DNA from: Pochonia chlamydosporia 170
Taxonomy: Eukaryota > Ascomycota > Sordariomycetes > Hypocreales > Clavicipitaceae
Direction: 5' to 3'
Assembly (NCBI RefSeq): GCF_001653235.2
Contig: NC_035790.1
Location: 7,626,001 to 7,690,000, forward strand
DNA: 64,000 nucleotides
The notes beneath the pieces are model-generated. The model was not told the DNA's origin. It saw nothing but the letters and a program-made list of their open reading frames with translations, and did no database searches. The position numbers and the translations under genes are program-made. Below are positions 46,874 to 57,765 of this stretch, one piece after another; positions within the stretch are counted from its first letter, which is position 1, and every line of letters begins with the position of its first letter.

Positions 46874-48229
46874 ATGTTTGAGGCCCCTGACCAGGAGACT
46901 CTTAATTTGATCATTGAACTTCAGCTGCAGGACGCCAAGGCATTGATCAAAGGAAAGCACAGGGCAGGGGAACCCCCAGACAGAGAGCTTGCAGCAGAGC
47001 TGTTCAAGCAGGACCTCGAGTCCCTCGCGTCCTTTCATGCCGACCGGGCCATGTGCCGCAGTATCGCTCAAGCGGTCTTGGCAGATGGTGAAGCCATTCA
47101 AGATCACATCGGCGCGGAACAACAGGCCGTGGCTGATCGCAATTATGCTCTTCACGGCGAATCTTCGACAGGTGCATTGGGCACCGTATTGCCCACCGCA
47201 TTGCCCGATGTAGTTATTGACGATGAAATGGTCAAGAAACTTGCCGCATTGTACGTTGCTGAAGACCATCCCGATGCCGCCGCTGCGTCTTCATCCAAAC
47301 AGATAATACGAGCGAAATCTTCGACCTCGGCCAGCGATACACGAAAATGCGTGGCCTGCGTGACAGACGTCCCATACTTCGACACGGTGCGATGTCCCTG
47401 CTCACATGAGTATTGTCGTTCATGTTTGGCGGATCTTTTCCAATCAACGATGAATGACGAGTCATTGTTCCCTCCTCGGTGCTGTGGCCAGCCGATACCC
47501 TTGGGCCTGAATCAGATCTTCCTGCCAGCAAAGCTGGTGGGGCTATATCGAGCAAAGGAACTTGAGTACACCACCAAAGACAGAACATACTGCCATGTAG
47601 CAACGTGCTCTACATTCGTCCCGCCGTCATTTATTCGAGGAGAAGTCGCCGTGTGCGTCAAATGCAAGAGTAAGACCTGTACCATTTGCAAGGGCTCGAC
47701 GCATAACGGGGACTGCCCCAAGGACATGGCTACATTGGACCTTCTCAGCGTTGCAGCCGAGAATGGTTGGCAGAGATGCTACTCATGCCGCAGCATGGTG
47801 GACTTGAGCACCGGTTGCAACCATATAAGTAAGTGCCATCGCTTCTTCCGTCATCTCCCTCATGATCACCAGTTAACAAGCATGATACTAGCCTGTCGAT
47901 GTGGCGCTCAATTCTGCTACATTTGCGGCGTACAGTGGAAAGATTGCAGCTGTGCTCAGTGGGATGAGGAGCGATTGGTAGATCGAGCGAATGATATTGT
48001 TGATAGGGTCGCAGATAGACGAGAGATCGAGGCGCATCAGAGAGCCGCTTTGGTGGAACTTGCGAGGAACAACTTGGTTGAGAATCATGATTGCCAAGTT
48101 CATAGCTGGAAGTCTCGTCGAGGTTCGTTCCGATGCGAGGAGTGTCATCATTTCCTGCCCGAGTTTATATACGAGTGTCGAAATTGTCGGATTCTGGCCT
48201 GCCGCCGGTGTCGATACAATCGACTCTAA
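46874..48229 (+). CDS. RBR-type E3 ubiquitin ligase (RING-IBR-RING)
   Basis: Two exons: 46874-47828 and 47892-48229, about 430 aa. The intron is 63 nt, has no in-frame stop, and sits inside RING2; removing it gives GCNHITCRCGAQFCYICG, the canonical motif. RING1 begins at Cys159 (CVACVTDVPYF, then CPCSHEYCRSC). The IBR domain spans about 240-281 (CHVATC, CVKCKSKTCTIC, CP). RING2 starts at Cys302 and its predicted catalytic Cys is Cys320 in ITC. RBR ligases take ubiquitin from an E2 onto that Cys before transfer. The N-terminal 150 aa are helical (LELQLQDAKALIKGKHR), as in other fungal RBRs. An extra C-terminal cluster (FRCEECHHFLPEFIYECRNC) may bind another zinc. Confidence 0.92.
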   Translation: MFEAPDQETLNLIIELQLQDAKALIKGKHRAGEPPDRELAAELFKQDLESLASFHADRAMCRSIAQAVLADGEAIQDHIGAEQQAVADRNYALHGESSTGALGTVLPTALPDVVIDDEMVKKLAALYVAEDHPDAAAASSSKQIIRAKSSTSASDTRKCVACVTDVPYFDTVRCPCSHEYCRSCLADLFQSTMNDESLFPPRCCGQPIPLGLNQIFLPAKLVGLYRAKELEYTTKDRTYCHVATCSTFVPPSFIRGEVAVCVKCKSKTCTICKGSTHNGDCPKDMATLDLLSVAAENGWQRCYSCRSMVDLSTGCNHISKCHRFFRHLPHDHQLTSMILACRCGAQFCYICGVQWKDCSCAQWDEERLVDRANDIVDRVADRREIEAHQRAALVELARNNLVENHDCQVHSWKSRRGSFRCEECHHFLPEFIYECRNCRILACRRCRYNRL

Positions 48230-49187
48230 TGTACAACATGGGTGTGGACATGCGAGACCTTAGGATAGATCACAGGAGGTCCATATCATTCGCCTTTTAG
48301 CGAAGTTGGCGATGGAATCTGTAGCGTCTAGTAATTCTGTTAGACTGCAACCCGAATGAGCTCTGAAGGGTGTTTGCTTCTCTTAACTTGTGGTGTCGCC
48401 GGAGCACAGTGCCATTCAACAACACGGCGCATCATCTCTTCTGCGCACAACGCCACACTATCCAAATAAACAGTCACCGCAGGATTCTCAGTCAACGGGC
48501 CATGAGCGAGTCTAAGTTTTATTTTGTAACAGAATGAGGCGTCGGTCTGCGTCACCGATTGCCAACCCACGGCACCTTCTTTTTGTCGTTCTTCCACATT
48601 GTGATGCCCCACCTGCCAGTCGCACTTGCCGTGCCATTGTCAAATCTCGCGGTATCAATCCCAAAGAGGCCTAGCCAAGCGGGGTCGTCCGCCTGCACCA
48701 TGTGGCAGGCGACTCAGAGGGCTGAATCTGTGTCTCGCTGGTGGATACTAAGTGACCAGCCGATGTCGACGCTTGTGGCTGAGAAACCACGCTTTTACGT
48801 TTTGGGCATGATACAACGAGTTGATTGGGCATTTTCGGCTTCTGTGATTCGTCTAATCGGCTCCCGGCAACGAATGGGCCATTTGACATGTTAGCTAGAC
48901 GTCAGCTCGGTGCAACATTCTGTGTTGGGAACTTGGGACTGGATGCGGGAGCATTTTTAAGTGTATGGTGGGCGCTAGTATTAATATTTGCGTCTGGTGA
49001 TGGGAAGTATTTATATATTGACCTTGTGGTTCCCTCCTTGTTCGTGAATTAAAAGAATAGGAATTCCATGTTGAAAATTGAGACGAATGCTCACGACAAA
49101 CTAGGCACCTAAAATCGAGAAGCAAGCACATCGAACCACAACTTCCACATTAGTCACTTACACCAATCATCGTCAACCACCACAACA
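48230..49187. other. Intergenic, nothing recognised
   Basis: About 960 bp between the RBR stop and the start of the next membrane protein gene, in the same orientation. No coding frame with domain character and no RNA gene was recognised. Confidence 0.4.
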
Positions 49188-50200
49188 ATGGTCAATCCTC
49201 ATCTTTCGCTGGGCATTGCCCAGACCATATTTTACCTGCCAATGCTACCATTAGCAATCTGGCTAATGATTAGAAATGGCAAGATCCGACCGAGAATGGC
49301 TTGGTGGCCACTCATCCCCTTCACACTAAGTGAGTCCATTACCCATACGTAACAACACAATGTCAATATCAGCGACTTATTAACACGATGCAGTGCGACT
49401 TGCTGGCGGCCCCGTCATCATAGCCATGGTCGCAAACATGGAAAAGAACAACGGCCACCCAGACGTAGGCCTGACCATCGCCGCCATCATCCTCCTCAAC
49501 GTTGGTGTAATTCCCCTTATTGTCGCCGATTTGGGCCTCACAAGAATCATGTACGTCGCAACATTCTCTCACCAGATCCTACCGTAAGCAACCGGCCGTT
49601 AAACTAACGACTCCATTGTCACAGCCTGATGGATAACTTTGGAGATGGCCCGTTTACGCACCGAATCACCGTCGGCCTCCGACTCACCTTCGTAGCCGCC
49701 ATCGCACTACTTGGTTCCGGCGGTGGCATCGGCTCCCAGCCCGACCCAAACCTCGTTCACATCGGACACAATCTCGTGCTCGCCGGATATATCATCTTCG
49801 CCGTCGAGCTCGTGGTCCTCACCCTGATGCAGGTGTACTACTACTCACGCAAGTCCAGCCTTCTACCGAGCGGGCATCAGGTACGTAACACCCCGTCACA
49901 TAGAGTAAAACGCAGACATCTAATCATTTATAGGTCCTTCGAGGCGCTCTCATCGCCAGTCCGTTCATCATGGTCCGAACCATTTATGGCCTCATTGAGT
50001 CTGCCCATGCACAGGATGCGAGCACGCTCTGGAATCCAGTGTTTGGATACCCAGCCACTTCTTCCGCCATTTTGTTTGCCTTTATGGCACTCGTTATGGA
50101 GTATATTGCTCTGATCGTGTATCTGTGGTCTGGGTTCTCCATTGCGCCGGATCGCGGGTTGGTGGCTAGTAGAGACGCTGAGGCTCTGGCCAAGCCATGA
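49188..50200 (+). CDS. Multi-pass fungal membrane protein (DUF7702-like), function unknown
   Basis: Four exons: 49188-49329, 49394-49550, 49625-49880, 49934-50200, giving about 273 aa. The chain has about seven hydrophobic helices, e.g. IAQTIFYLPMLPLAIWLMI and LILFAFM-type segments, and a conserved-looking GxG in LLGSGGGIGSQ. A short extracellular or cytosolic tail ends LAKP. The overall layout, including an AQ-x-IFY first helix and VRTIYGLIES sixth helix, fits a fungus-specific seven-helix family I associate with DUF7702; this assignment is from pattern memory. The donor at 49551 (GTACGT) was chosen over one at 49586, which would leave a 39-nt intron and add 12 residues. Confidence 0.72.
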
Positions 50201-50540
50201 GAGGGAGGATTGATACCCAAATTGACAAAGCTTTGATAGCTTCAGTTTCAAGCGTTGCAGTGAATCACTTAGATACTTCGTTTTGTTTTATTTCTGTAAT
50301 ACGATAGAGCTACAATTTCTGAATACATCCCGTTGTGTTTACTGTTTGCTTCACCAGGACACTCCAATATCCTTATGCATCCTTACGTCCATGACAACCT
50401 CTCACATTGCGGTCACGTCCAGCTGCTTCATCGATAGATTTTCTTTCACGACCAGAAATCATAGATGATATGTAGTGAATCCATATTTTGAAACAACCAC
50501 AGTTCCGGAGGCACAGATCGGAGGCAGAAGCACCGAATCT
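50201..50540. other. Short convergent intergenic region
   Basis: About 340 bp between two convergent stops. It is AT-rich and probably 3' UTR sequence. Nothing else is seen. Confidence 0.4.
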
Positions 50541-52109
50541 TCAGGTCTTGTCGCCTTCAGCATCCTTCTTCCCATCACCATCATCCCCAGTCTTTTCCAA
50601 TACACGATTCCGCGCATCCGGACAAACACTCCATAAAACTCCTTTCGCTCTACGTGGTCCATATTCTCTCACCCGCCAGCCAAGCCAACCAGGAGCAACA
50701 ATATCCGAGTGGTCTATCAAAACACCACTTTTCCAGTTATTTTCCTTTGAAGGTTGAGGGAAAGCAAACCCAACCTGCCAAAGGAAGTCCAGCACCGACT
50801 TCACATCGTCGATTTTGTTTTCACCCTCTTCGATATACTCGTAAACTACGGCCGTGTACTCCATGCCTTCATAAATGCAGCGCTTTGTCTTCAAGTCTAG
50901 TTTCATCACCGGTGGGAATAAGCCGCGCGGTATGCGGTCCAATTCGTTGCTTGAAAACTTCAACCACCCGTAGCACTTTCTCATGCGTGGCATCGTCGTG
51001 ATAGACACGAGATTCTCGGTGGTGGACACCCTCCGTTTCTGACGAACTTCGTTGGAAAAGGCACGCAAGTTGGACTTTGCAGCAGTCTCCGAATCGGGGT
51101 TCGGGTCTATCAGGATCGGGCCATGTTGAGGATCCGACAACGCTGCCGCTATCATTTGTAACAGAGCCGCATTTTGACATTCTCGCTGAGCAGCAAAGTA
51201 ACTTGGAGGAGGAGGCTCAGTATCCCAGAACTGGTTAAGAAGTTAGGATGGCGTTTTGTGTGGGAAGTAGGACAAAACCTTACCAGCTTCATGATACGGG
51301 TTGGGCCACCTTTCTCAAGGCGAACTTTCCAATTATACCCATCAAGTCCGCCGTCAGGTTCTCCGAAATTTGGATAATGATACCCCCCCGGGTTAACACG
51401 CCCGACGAACTTTATGTCGCCTATGTCCACGGGGCATCGTCGAAGCTGCGGTAGCCGAAAGTCCTTCTTTTCACAACTTGGGGGAGTAGAGTCCATAACT
51501 TCATCATCGAGAAATGGCTCGCTCATCCATTTACGCCAGTACTCTATTGACTGCTCCCAAGTTGGCGGCGCTAACCTGCGCGGCCGAGGTGCATCCTCTG
51601 ATGGCAAGCCATTACTCTCACCACCCCCGTCATAGAGGTCCTGAGGCATGAGTAGGTAGACAGAGATGTCGTGTATTGTCGAGGGTTTAGAGTGAGGCTC
51701 AGGCTTCGACGAGTGAACAACGTATCTAGGTGGTCAAACGTGATAGCTGACGTGATCCTACTTGCACCTGCCATGTAGCATGTTCGGTGGAAAGGATTGC
51801 TCTTGCAAGTTTGGGGCGAAATCCTTTGGAAGCTCCCAAGGGTTAGTTCGTGGGGGCCTGAGGAAAAAAAGTTAAGGAAGCGGTGTGTGCTAGTTCGGAC
51901 CAACACGCCAGTTTGTCAATGTGTGGTGACGTGACACAAACATTGAACAAAACAAATGCACGGCTGTCAATGGTCGTTGGCCGTACAGCAATAAGACATT
52001 CCCCATGCCTAAGTTGAACAAGCCTCCGATGCTTCAGTTTGTCTTCCATATCTACTCCTCTAGTTTCAATTTGTCGAGGTGTTCTTGCCTTGTGCTTGGG
52101 TTGCTTCAT
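50541..52109 (-). CDS. Conserved fungal hypothetical protein, possibly kinase-like fold
   Basis: Likely four exons, right to left: 52109-51907, 51857-51768, 51725-51284, 51230-50541, about 474 aa. The last two exons are well supported by GTAAGG/CAG with a CTAAC branch. The 90-nt exon reads PPRTNPWELPKDFAPNLQEQ and is joined to YVVHSSKPEP through a short 42-nt intron. The first exon, with donor GTGTTG, is tentative. Recognisable segments are IKFVGRVNPGGYHYPNFG, TRIMKLFWDTEPPPPSYF, AAQRECQNAALLQ and YTAVVYEYIEEG. The pattern (Gly-rich strand, later VVYEYI hinge-like strand) hints at a degenerate protein-kinase-like fold with no visible catalytic Asp loop. No function is assigned. Its promoter is shared with the next gene, 162 bp away. 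Confidence 0.6.
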
Positions 52110-52271
52110 GTTACTCCTTTGGCTCGTACGTCATTCACTGTTGACTTAAGAAATTAGCTCTCCGTCGTTTTCACTGCTCTCGCCGTAGCGGTTCATGCCA
52201 ACAAAACTGCTCTGCAAAGCGTTTCGTTAACCGAACCTCATTACCAAAATACGTTATAGGCAAATCAAAAA

Positions 52272-53605
52272 ATGAGGTGGTATGTGCTTCACCAAGATAG
52301 AGGGAGAGAAGGCATAAATCTTGACAATTCCGCAGATTATTATTGCCATCATGGGCCAGCCCAAGCCAGACCCGTCTACACGACAGAGCTTGCTCCTGCT
52401 TCTCATTGCCTACCGTGTAGAACCGGTACCAGACGACTCTTTAGCATTCTGAGCGCAGAGTCCTTGTAAGCAGGAAATCCATTCACACTATTAACGTTTG
52501 CTAACTTGCTAACTGTTTTCAGGCACGTTCTCGATTCCACAATGACTTTTACAGTTCTTGAGGCTCTTTCATGGCCTGTCGAAGCGACCATCAAGCCTTC
52601 CAAGCCAAGTCACTCTGCAACAAGAAACGATTCGCAAATTGTTGTCAGTGACTGGAAGGAGTGGACAGAGTTTGACTTCCAATATGTTATGTCTGCGTTC
52701 GGCTCTCTCCTCTACCTCTCCTACCAGTTTGACCAAGAGCAACCGCCGCTAAGACAGGATTTGGAGCTATTTAATGAACACTCAGTTGATTTTGTGCTAC
52801 GAAGATGTATCATTCCGGTCGTCAACAAAGCTTTAAAGTCTGTCCTGACAATGCTAAATAGCAACAGCTCTCCCTTTTTGGCTTTGGAGCAAACTGCATT
52901 ACCGAGAATTATTTTCCTGATTGGTCGTTAACGTCAAACATGGCAAAATCTGGGGACATGTTTCTAAATGTTGTTCCAGGTGATAGCAAGCCCAGTTGGA
53001 CAGTGAGCTCTACGAAGATTGGCAACTCAGCAGACCTGGATGCTGATCCAGTCGGTCCCCAGGCAGCTTGGGCGAAGGCGGTACGTCAATTGGGCTCGTA
53101 CGTCGCCCCTTGGTTCGTTCGATATGGCTTCATTGCTACCGACGAAGAGGTTATTGTTCTCAGGTACACAAGAGAGCGTACTGGTCCTGGGCTGGCGGCA
53201 AGCCGGCCCCGGCGCCATATTCAGAGAACACGGTCATCTTCGGACTCTTCAACGGGCATGAATGATGGTGAACATCTATCTAGCGATCCGATCATACCAT
53301 CAAGCTCACCATTCAGAGATGACAATCCTCTAAATTGGGATTACCATGTTGAGTACAGAGCTCTTCCATGGTCCACGCACAAGGAGAACGAGCTCAATGG
53401 CAGGATTGCTCTATTCTCTTTAGCACTGATGGCTTTGCATGGAGATCGTGACATCAGCTATAGTTATCCCGGGCTGAGTACTTGGAGCTTACAGTCTGGT
53501 GAGCGCGACGAATTGATCAGACACAACACAACGGGTCAGCTCATGCCAGCTGGTACAAGGGGCATCGAAATGGACGACAGGCGGAATCATGCTCAGGATG
53601 ATTAA
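52272..53605 (+). pseudogene. Fungal PD-(D/E)XK-like hypothetical gene with one-base frameshift
   Basis: Exon 1 is 52272-52465 and exon 2 starts at 52523; the intron has GTAAGC, a double CTAAC branch and CAG. Exon 2 reads one frame through SDWKEWTEFDFQYVMSAFG and NEHSVDFVLRRC, then must shift frame within a TTTTT run at 52875-52879 to continue as FGFGANCITENYFPDWSLTS and NVVPGDSKPSW. Both halves are convincingly coding and no intron fits the junction, so one base appears lost from the T run. The PGDSK segment and the following YGFIATDEEVIVLRYTRE resemble the core of PD-(D/E)XK nuclease-like fungal proteins, but that is tentative. The intact length would be about 425 aa. It is a decayed gene unless the read is wrong. 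Confidence 0.65.
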
Positions 53606-56600
53606 GAGCCGTTTCGGGAGAAGAGAACCATAGTGACGCCGATGCATAGAGGCCAAGGCTACGACAACACTCGGCAAAATCCTCTCTTCCATCGAGGGTA
53701 GCCCAAGCTGGTGCTGTTCATCTAAATTGAGGTCAATCACTCACTGCTCCTAGACCAGGTTCTTTCCCTCCCTGATAGCTTGCACCCTTCATAATTCCTG
53801 GCGGTGGATTGGAAGTCATGATTTTTATTCATTCCTCATTTTTGTCGTTATCTCTTATATTCTTTTTTGTTTCTATTTCTTCTGCTTTATTTACTTGTGT
53901 GATTGCAAATAGCTGAACTTAAGATCGTGATTAGATATGAAAAAAAAAAATTGTTTTGCGACGGATTGCTAAATTCTGACACGCTACCGGCTGAAGTTGT
54001 GACGCTGACTCGGAGGAGACACAGACGACTCTGAATACCCACGCTGCCCATTCTCAACTCCCCTGGCGGTGTGACTTTTTGCTTCGCCATGTAACGCTAA
54101 CAGAGTCTCGTAGAAGTTTGCTCCAGGTCACTTGACCGTGTGGTGAAGTTCCGGGAATATTTCGTACTCGAATATGAGGACGAGTACATCATGTCCAGAT
54201 AGGTTCCATCGGGTGACGGCTCTGCTTATGTCTGTATCCCGCCCTTTGCTTTCATCTTACATCTAGCTTGTTGAACATTTTTGACGTGAAGTTGGCTGTT
54301 GGCTGGACTGTGCCACGTACTTCTGGTGCAATGCTTTGTCCCAAAACGTTGAAGACTCGAACAGAGCTCGAAAGTAAGGCAGCGGCTTATAAGCTCATGG
54401 TACTGCCACTGGACGCTGCGTACAGGACAATTGAATACAGTTGTCTTGTCCGCTATTTGTTATGTTCGTCTTGATCAACTTCAGTTTTGCTCTTCTTGGC
54501 TCTTGATTTCCTCTTTTTCCTTACTACAATTAGCAGTGATGCTTTATACACTTACTCTATTCTCTCTTTTTGCTCTTTTCCTGCTACTGAGTGTCTGCTC
54601 TCCAACGCTACATTTGTTGCGATATCAAACCTAGTTAGTCAGAAACCAATGCACCGCGCTCATGCAACTCATATCTGTCAACCTTTTCCTGGTACTACAT
54701 ATCAACAGTGGACATGGATTTGTTGCTACTCACATGACGCCGCCCCTGTTCGGCCGTCAATCATCCTCTAGCGGAAAAGGACATTTCTACTAGTGCGCTT
54801 ATGAGTTGGTATACTAGCGCCTTCCGTTGCCTCGGCCAGATGGTAAGTTTTTGAGGCGGATAAATCTGTACTGGCTCCATGAAAAGACTCAGACATTCGG
54901 AACCTTCTCCTTGCCTTAGTCAATGAAGAAGTGGGTTTAGATAGATAGCGCCACGATTGTATTTATGGTCGCTTGGTCGATAGAGCATCCAGTGAAAGAA
55001 CTCCTGGTTGTTTCGCAACGCAACACCGCCTTTGTTAAAAGAAAGCAAGATCGGATAAGCGGCCGGCAACGTTCAACAGACAGCCAAAACCCCAACTCAT
55101 TGACCCATAAACATTAGAATGGAGAGGTTATTTTAAAAAAGGACATCTGGACAATCTCCTCGCAAAATATTCTTACCTAAGCAAACAGAGATGTGATACT
55201 GGGGGTGGACCAAAACCGGCTGCTTGAGCACATCAAGCCAAATCTGTTTGTGCATGGATCTCAATTGACGGTGGATTCTCAGGCCGGAATCCGAAACACG
55301 AAAGGTTTGTTCATGTCGATACAAGGCACCAGAGCCATTAATGGGCCAACGGCACTGATTAGGTCGAACCCAAGATAGGCAGCTTTGTCGTGAATCAGGG
55401 GCAGGATGCGGCGCAACTACCTGGCAACATGCGTTTCGTCGAAGGCGTGGCATTCTGTGCCTGGATGCATACAATTACATCCAAGTATACACTATCGTAA
55501 AAAAATGCGCAATAGCGTCAGTGGGCGATAAGTCGCAACTTTGTGCATGTGGGCAGATGCTCTTCTGCCTGGTTACAGTTCATGGAGATGAATGTGACTT
55601 GAGAGTCAAGTGGGTGCCACCAATCCACACTCACACTGTATGTATTGCTGCCTTGGGTCGAATCAATGCACGTGAAGGGCTTGAGGCCGCATGCTATCCA
55701 CAGTGCGAGCAACTTCGCTGTTGCCAAATTCGCTCTCAATCGTCTGTCAAATGACCTTGCACCAGACTGTCGCCTGAACCACATGTCCCGTCATTTCATC
55801 CACATGTTCATGTTCCTGATGATTGATACCTCTCAAGGCTATCCTCCACGTCCAGCTGAAGAACGGAATGCCCCATCTCCAACTTGACCAGTCGGCGATG
55901 GCCACGACGATGCCAACCAGTTCGCATACGGGTATCGTGCATTGCCCCTGCGTTGCCCTTGCATTTTCCCGCCCGGCCCATCAATCACAACGACCGAAGG
56001 TTATGGTCCCTCGCGGCTAAAGAGCTTGCAGCATGAAAATGGAACAACTATCTTGAGCATACTCCGTTCATTTGAATTGAAAACGGCCATGTCGACCGCC
56101 CGGAAGAGGGCGCAACAAGCCTTGACAAGGGAAACTTGAGGCTCGGAGCTCCTTTTGCACCAACAGACAAAGGCGGCCTCCAGTCAAAGGCAGATGATCC
56201 AGATGAGACATGGGTGACTCTGTGACTTTGTACGAGGCCCGCGTGCTCTTACAGGCCACGCACCTATTTTTCTTTCATGGCCCGCGTCCGCCTTGCAAGG
56301 TGGGACATGGAGGATAATAATAACAGTAAGCACGCGAGATTCTTACGTGCATGGTAATCTGGGGTGGGCTCTGCTATTTCTTGCATCCCGCGTCACCCCA
56401 GCCTTGATCCATCACCATCTCCGTCCGGACCGTTCCATTTTCACTCACCTTCACGTCAAGCCGCCACAGCCTCAGCCACAAGTTCGACACCACCAGCCGG
56501 CCGACCTGGCGGCCATCTGCTACGATCGCGTGGCACACTTTGTCCTCTTTGAATTCCCCATGTGGCCGCAGTATGAAAGACGTTACAAGTAAGGCTGGCC

Positions 56601-57090
56601 GAGGGGGCCAAGGAGTCTTGTACAAAAGGATGACCCATGCCTCATACACTTGAGCAGCGCCTTTGTCGTGACCTTGCGAGACGCTCATTAGATATATATC
56701 ATTCTTTCTTCCTTTGATCACCTGCCGTGGTCGAGTGCCTCTCACTTACACACTTCAACTCTATCTCATCCGTCTTCTTTTCACTTTGAAGATATTGAAG
56801 CAAGTCACCCGCCAACTGCCTGACACATATTCGTTTTCGGTGCGCATTCTACATTAAGACAGCTGTCCTACCCTCTCTTTCAGTTTCCTTTCAGAGTCTT
56901 TCTTTTAAGGAGTCACTGTTACTGTTAAAGTTGGTGTTTTACATTGTAAGTTTTTTGAAGCTCGCCGACGCGTCCCGTCTTGTCTCGAAGAAAGACGGGA
57001 TAGCAAGACCTTGAACAACCCCAAGCAAACACCGCCAAGGTGGGTGCCCAACAAAGTCAACCGAAACCGAAAGTTGAGATAGACACTCGA
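53606..57090. promoter_or_regulatory. 3.5-kb noncoding stretch upstream of a coiled-coil gene
   Basis: No frame with protein character was found. A poly-A run lies at 53940-53950. The last 350 bp are C/T-rich and contain a possible leader intron, donor GTAAGT at 56946. The leader ends at CCGCCAAGGTGGGTGCC, where the coding frame is already open. Confidence 0.4.
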
Positions 57091-57765
57091 ATGTCTCGGC
57101 GTTTCTACCTCGAAACGTCAGCAACTGGCAAACAACAATTCGTTTCAATAAAGCGCTCCCGCTCCCACGGCCACCACCACCATCATCATCACCATGTCGA
57201 ACAAGACTACTACAAAGTCAGTGTTGAAGAATGGAACCAGATAAAGGAGCGGGAGCGATGTCTCGAAGAGACCAACAAAAGCCTCGTCGCAGAAGTCAGT
57301 GCTTTGAAAGCCAGTCTAGCCGCTGCGCAAGGAGAAGCACATCATCTGTGCCATGTCGTTGTGCCACAACTACAACACCAAATACACCTTCTCACCGTCG
57401 ACAATGAATCTCTTCGAAAGACTCTTGACAATGCGTGCCACCATCAAGGAAAGCGTTGCCGAGACGAAGACAAACTGAAGCAGACCATTGATAAGCTCGA
57501 GAAGGACAAGAAGGATCTCAAAGACGAAAACTGCAGTCTCAAGGACAAGATCAAGCACCTCCAACGGCAGCTTGAATCCGGCTGTGGGCGAAGAACATCA
57601 GAGCTCCTTCGGGAAATAGACTACTGGCGCGATCAATACCGATATTGGAAAGACAGGTACGAAGATACTAAGCGTAACCATGACGACATTTGCGTCACGT
57701 TGGATATTAGGACAGAGAAGATGAGGGCATATGAAGAGATTCTGAAACGCCGGCGCATAATCTGA
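57091..57765 (+). CDS. Coiled-coil protein with poly-His tract, function unknown
   Basis: The open frame starts at 57040 with GTG; the first in-frame ATG, at 57091, gives 224 aa. An upstream exon supplying MG-type N-terminal residues through a leader intron (56946-57039) is possible. The N-terminal part contains eight consecutive His (57170-57195) next to RSRSHG. Then YYKVSVEEWNQIKERERCLE begins a long heptad region (about residues 55-190) with LVAEVSALKASLAAAQGEA and KQTIDKLEKDKKDLKDENC. A Trp/Tyr-rich segment, YWRDQYRYWKDRYED, precedes the end. There is no signal peptide, membrane helix or enzyme motif. It is likely a structural or scaffold protein; His tracts can bind metals. The family is fungus-type and unnamed. 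Confidence 0.7.
   Translation: MSRRFYLETSATGKQQFVSIKRSRSHGHHHHHHHHVEQDYYKVSVEEWNQIKERERCLEETNKSLVAEVSALKASLAAAQGEAHHLCHVVVPQLQHQIHLLTVDNESLRKTLDNACHHQGKRCRDEDKLKQTIDKLEKDKKDLKDENCSLKDKIKHLQRQLESGCGRRTSELLREIDYWRDQYRYWKDRYEDTKRNHDDICVTLDIRTEKMRAYEEILKRRRII

Noticed and set aside
49551..49586. Alternative donor of the multi-pass membrane protein's second intron
   Set aside because: It would leave a 39-nt intron, shorter than all others here, although the phase also fits; the upstream GTACGT donor is preferred.
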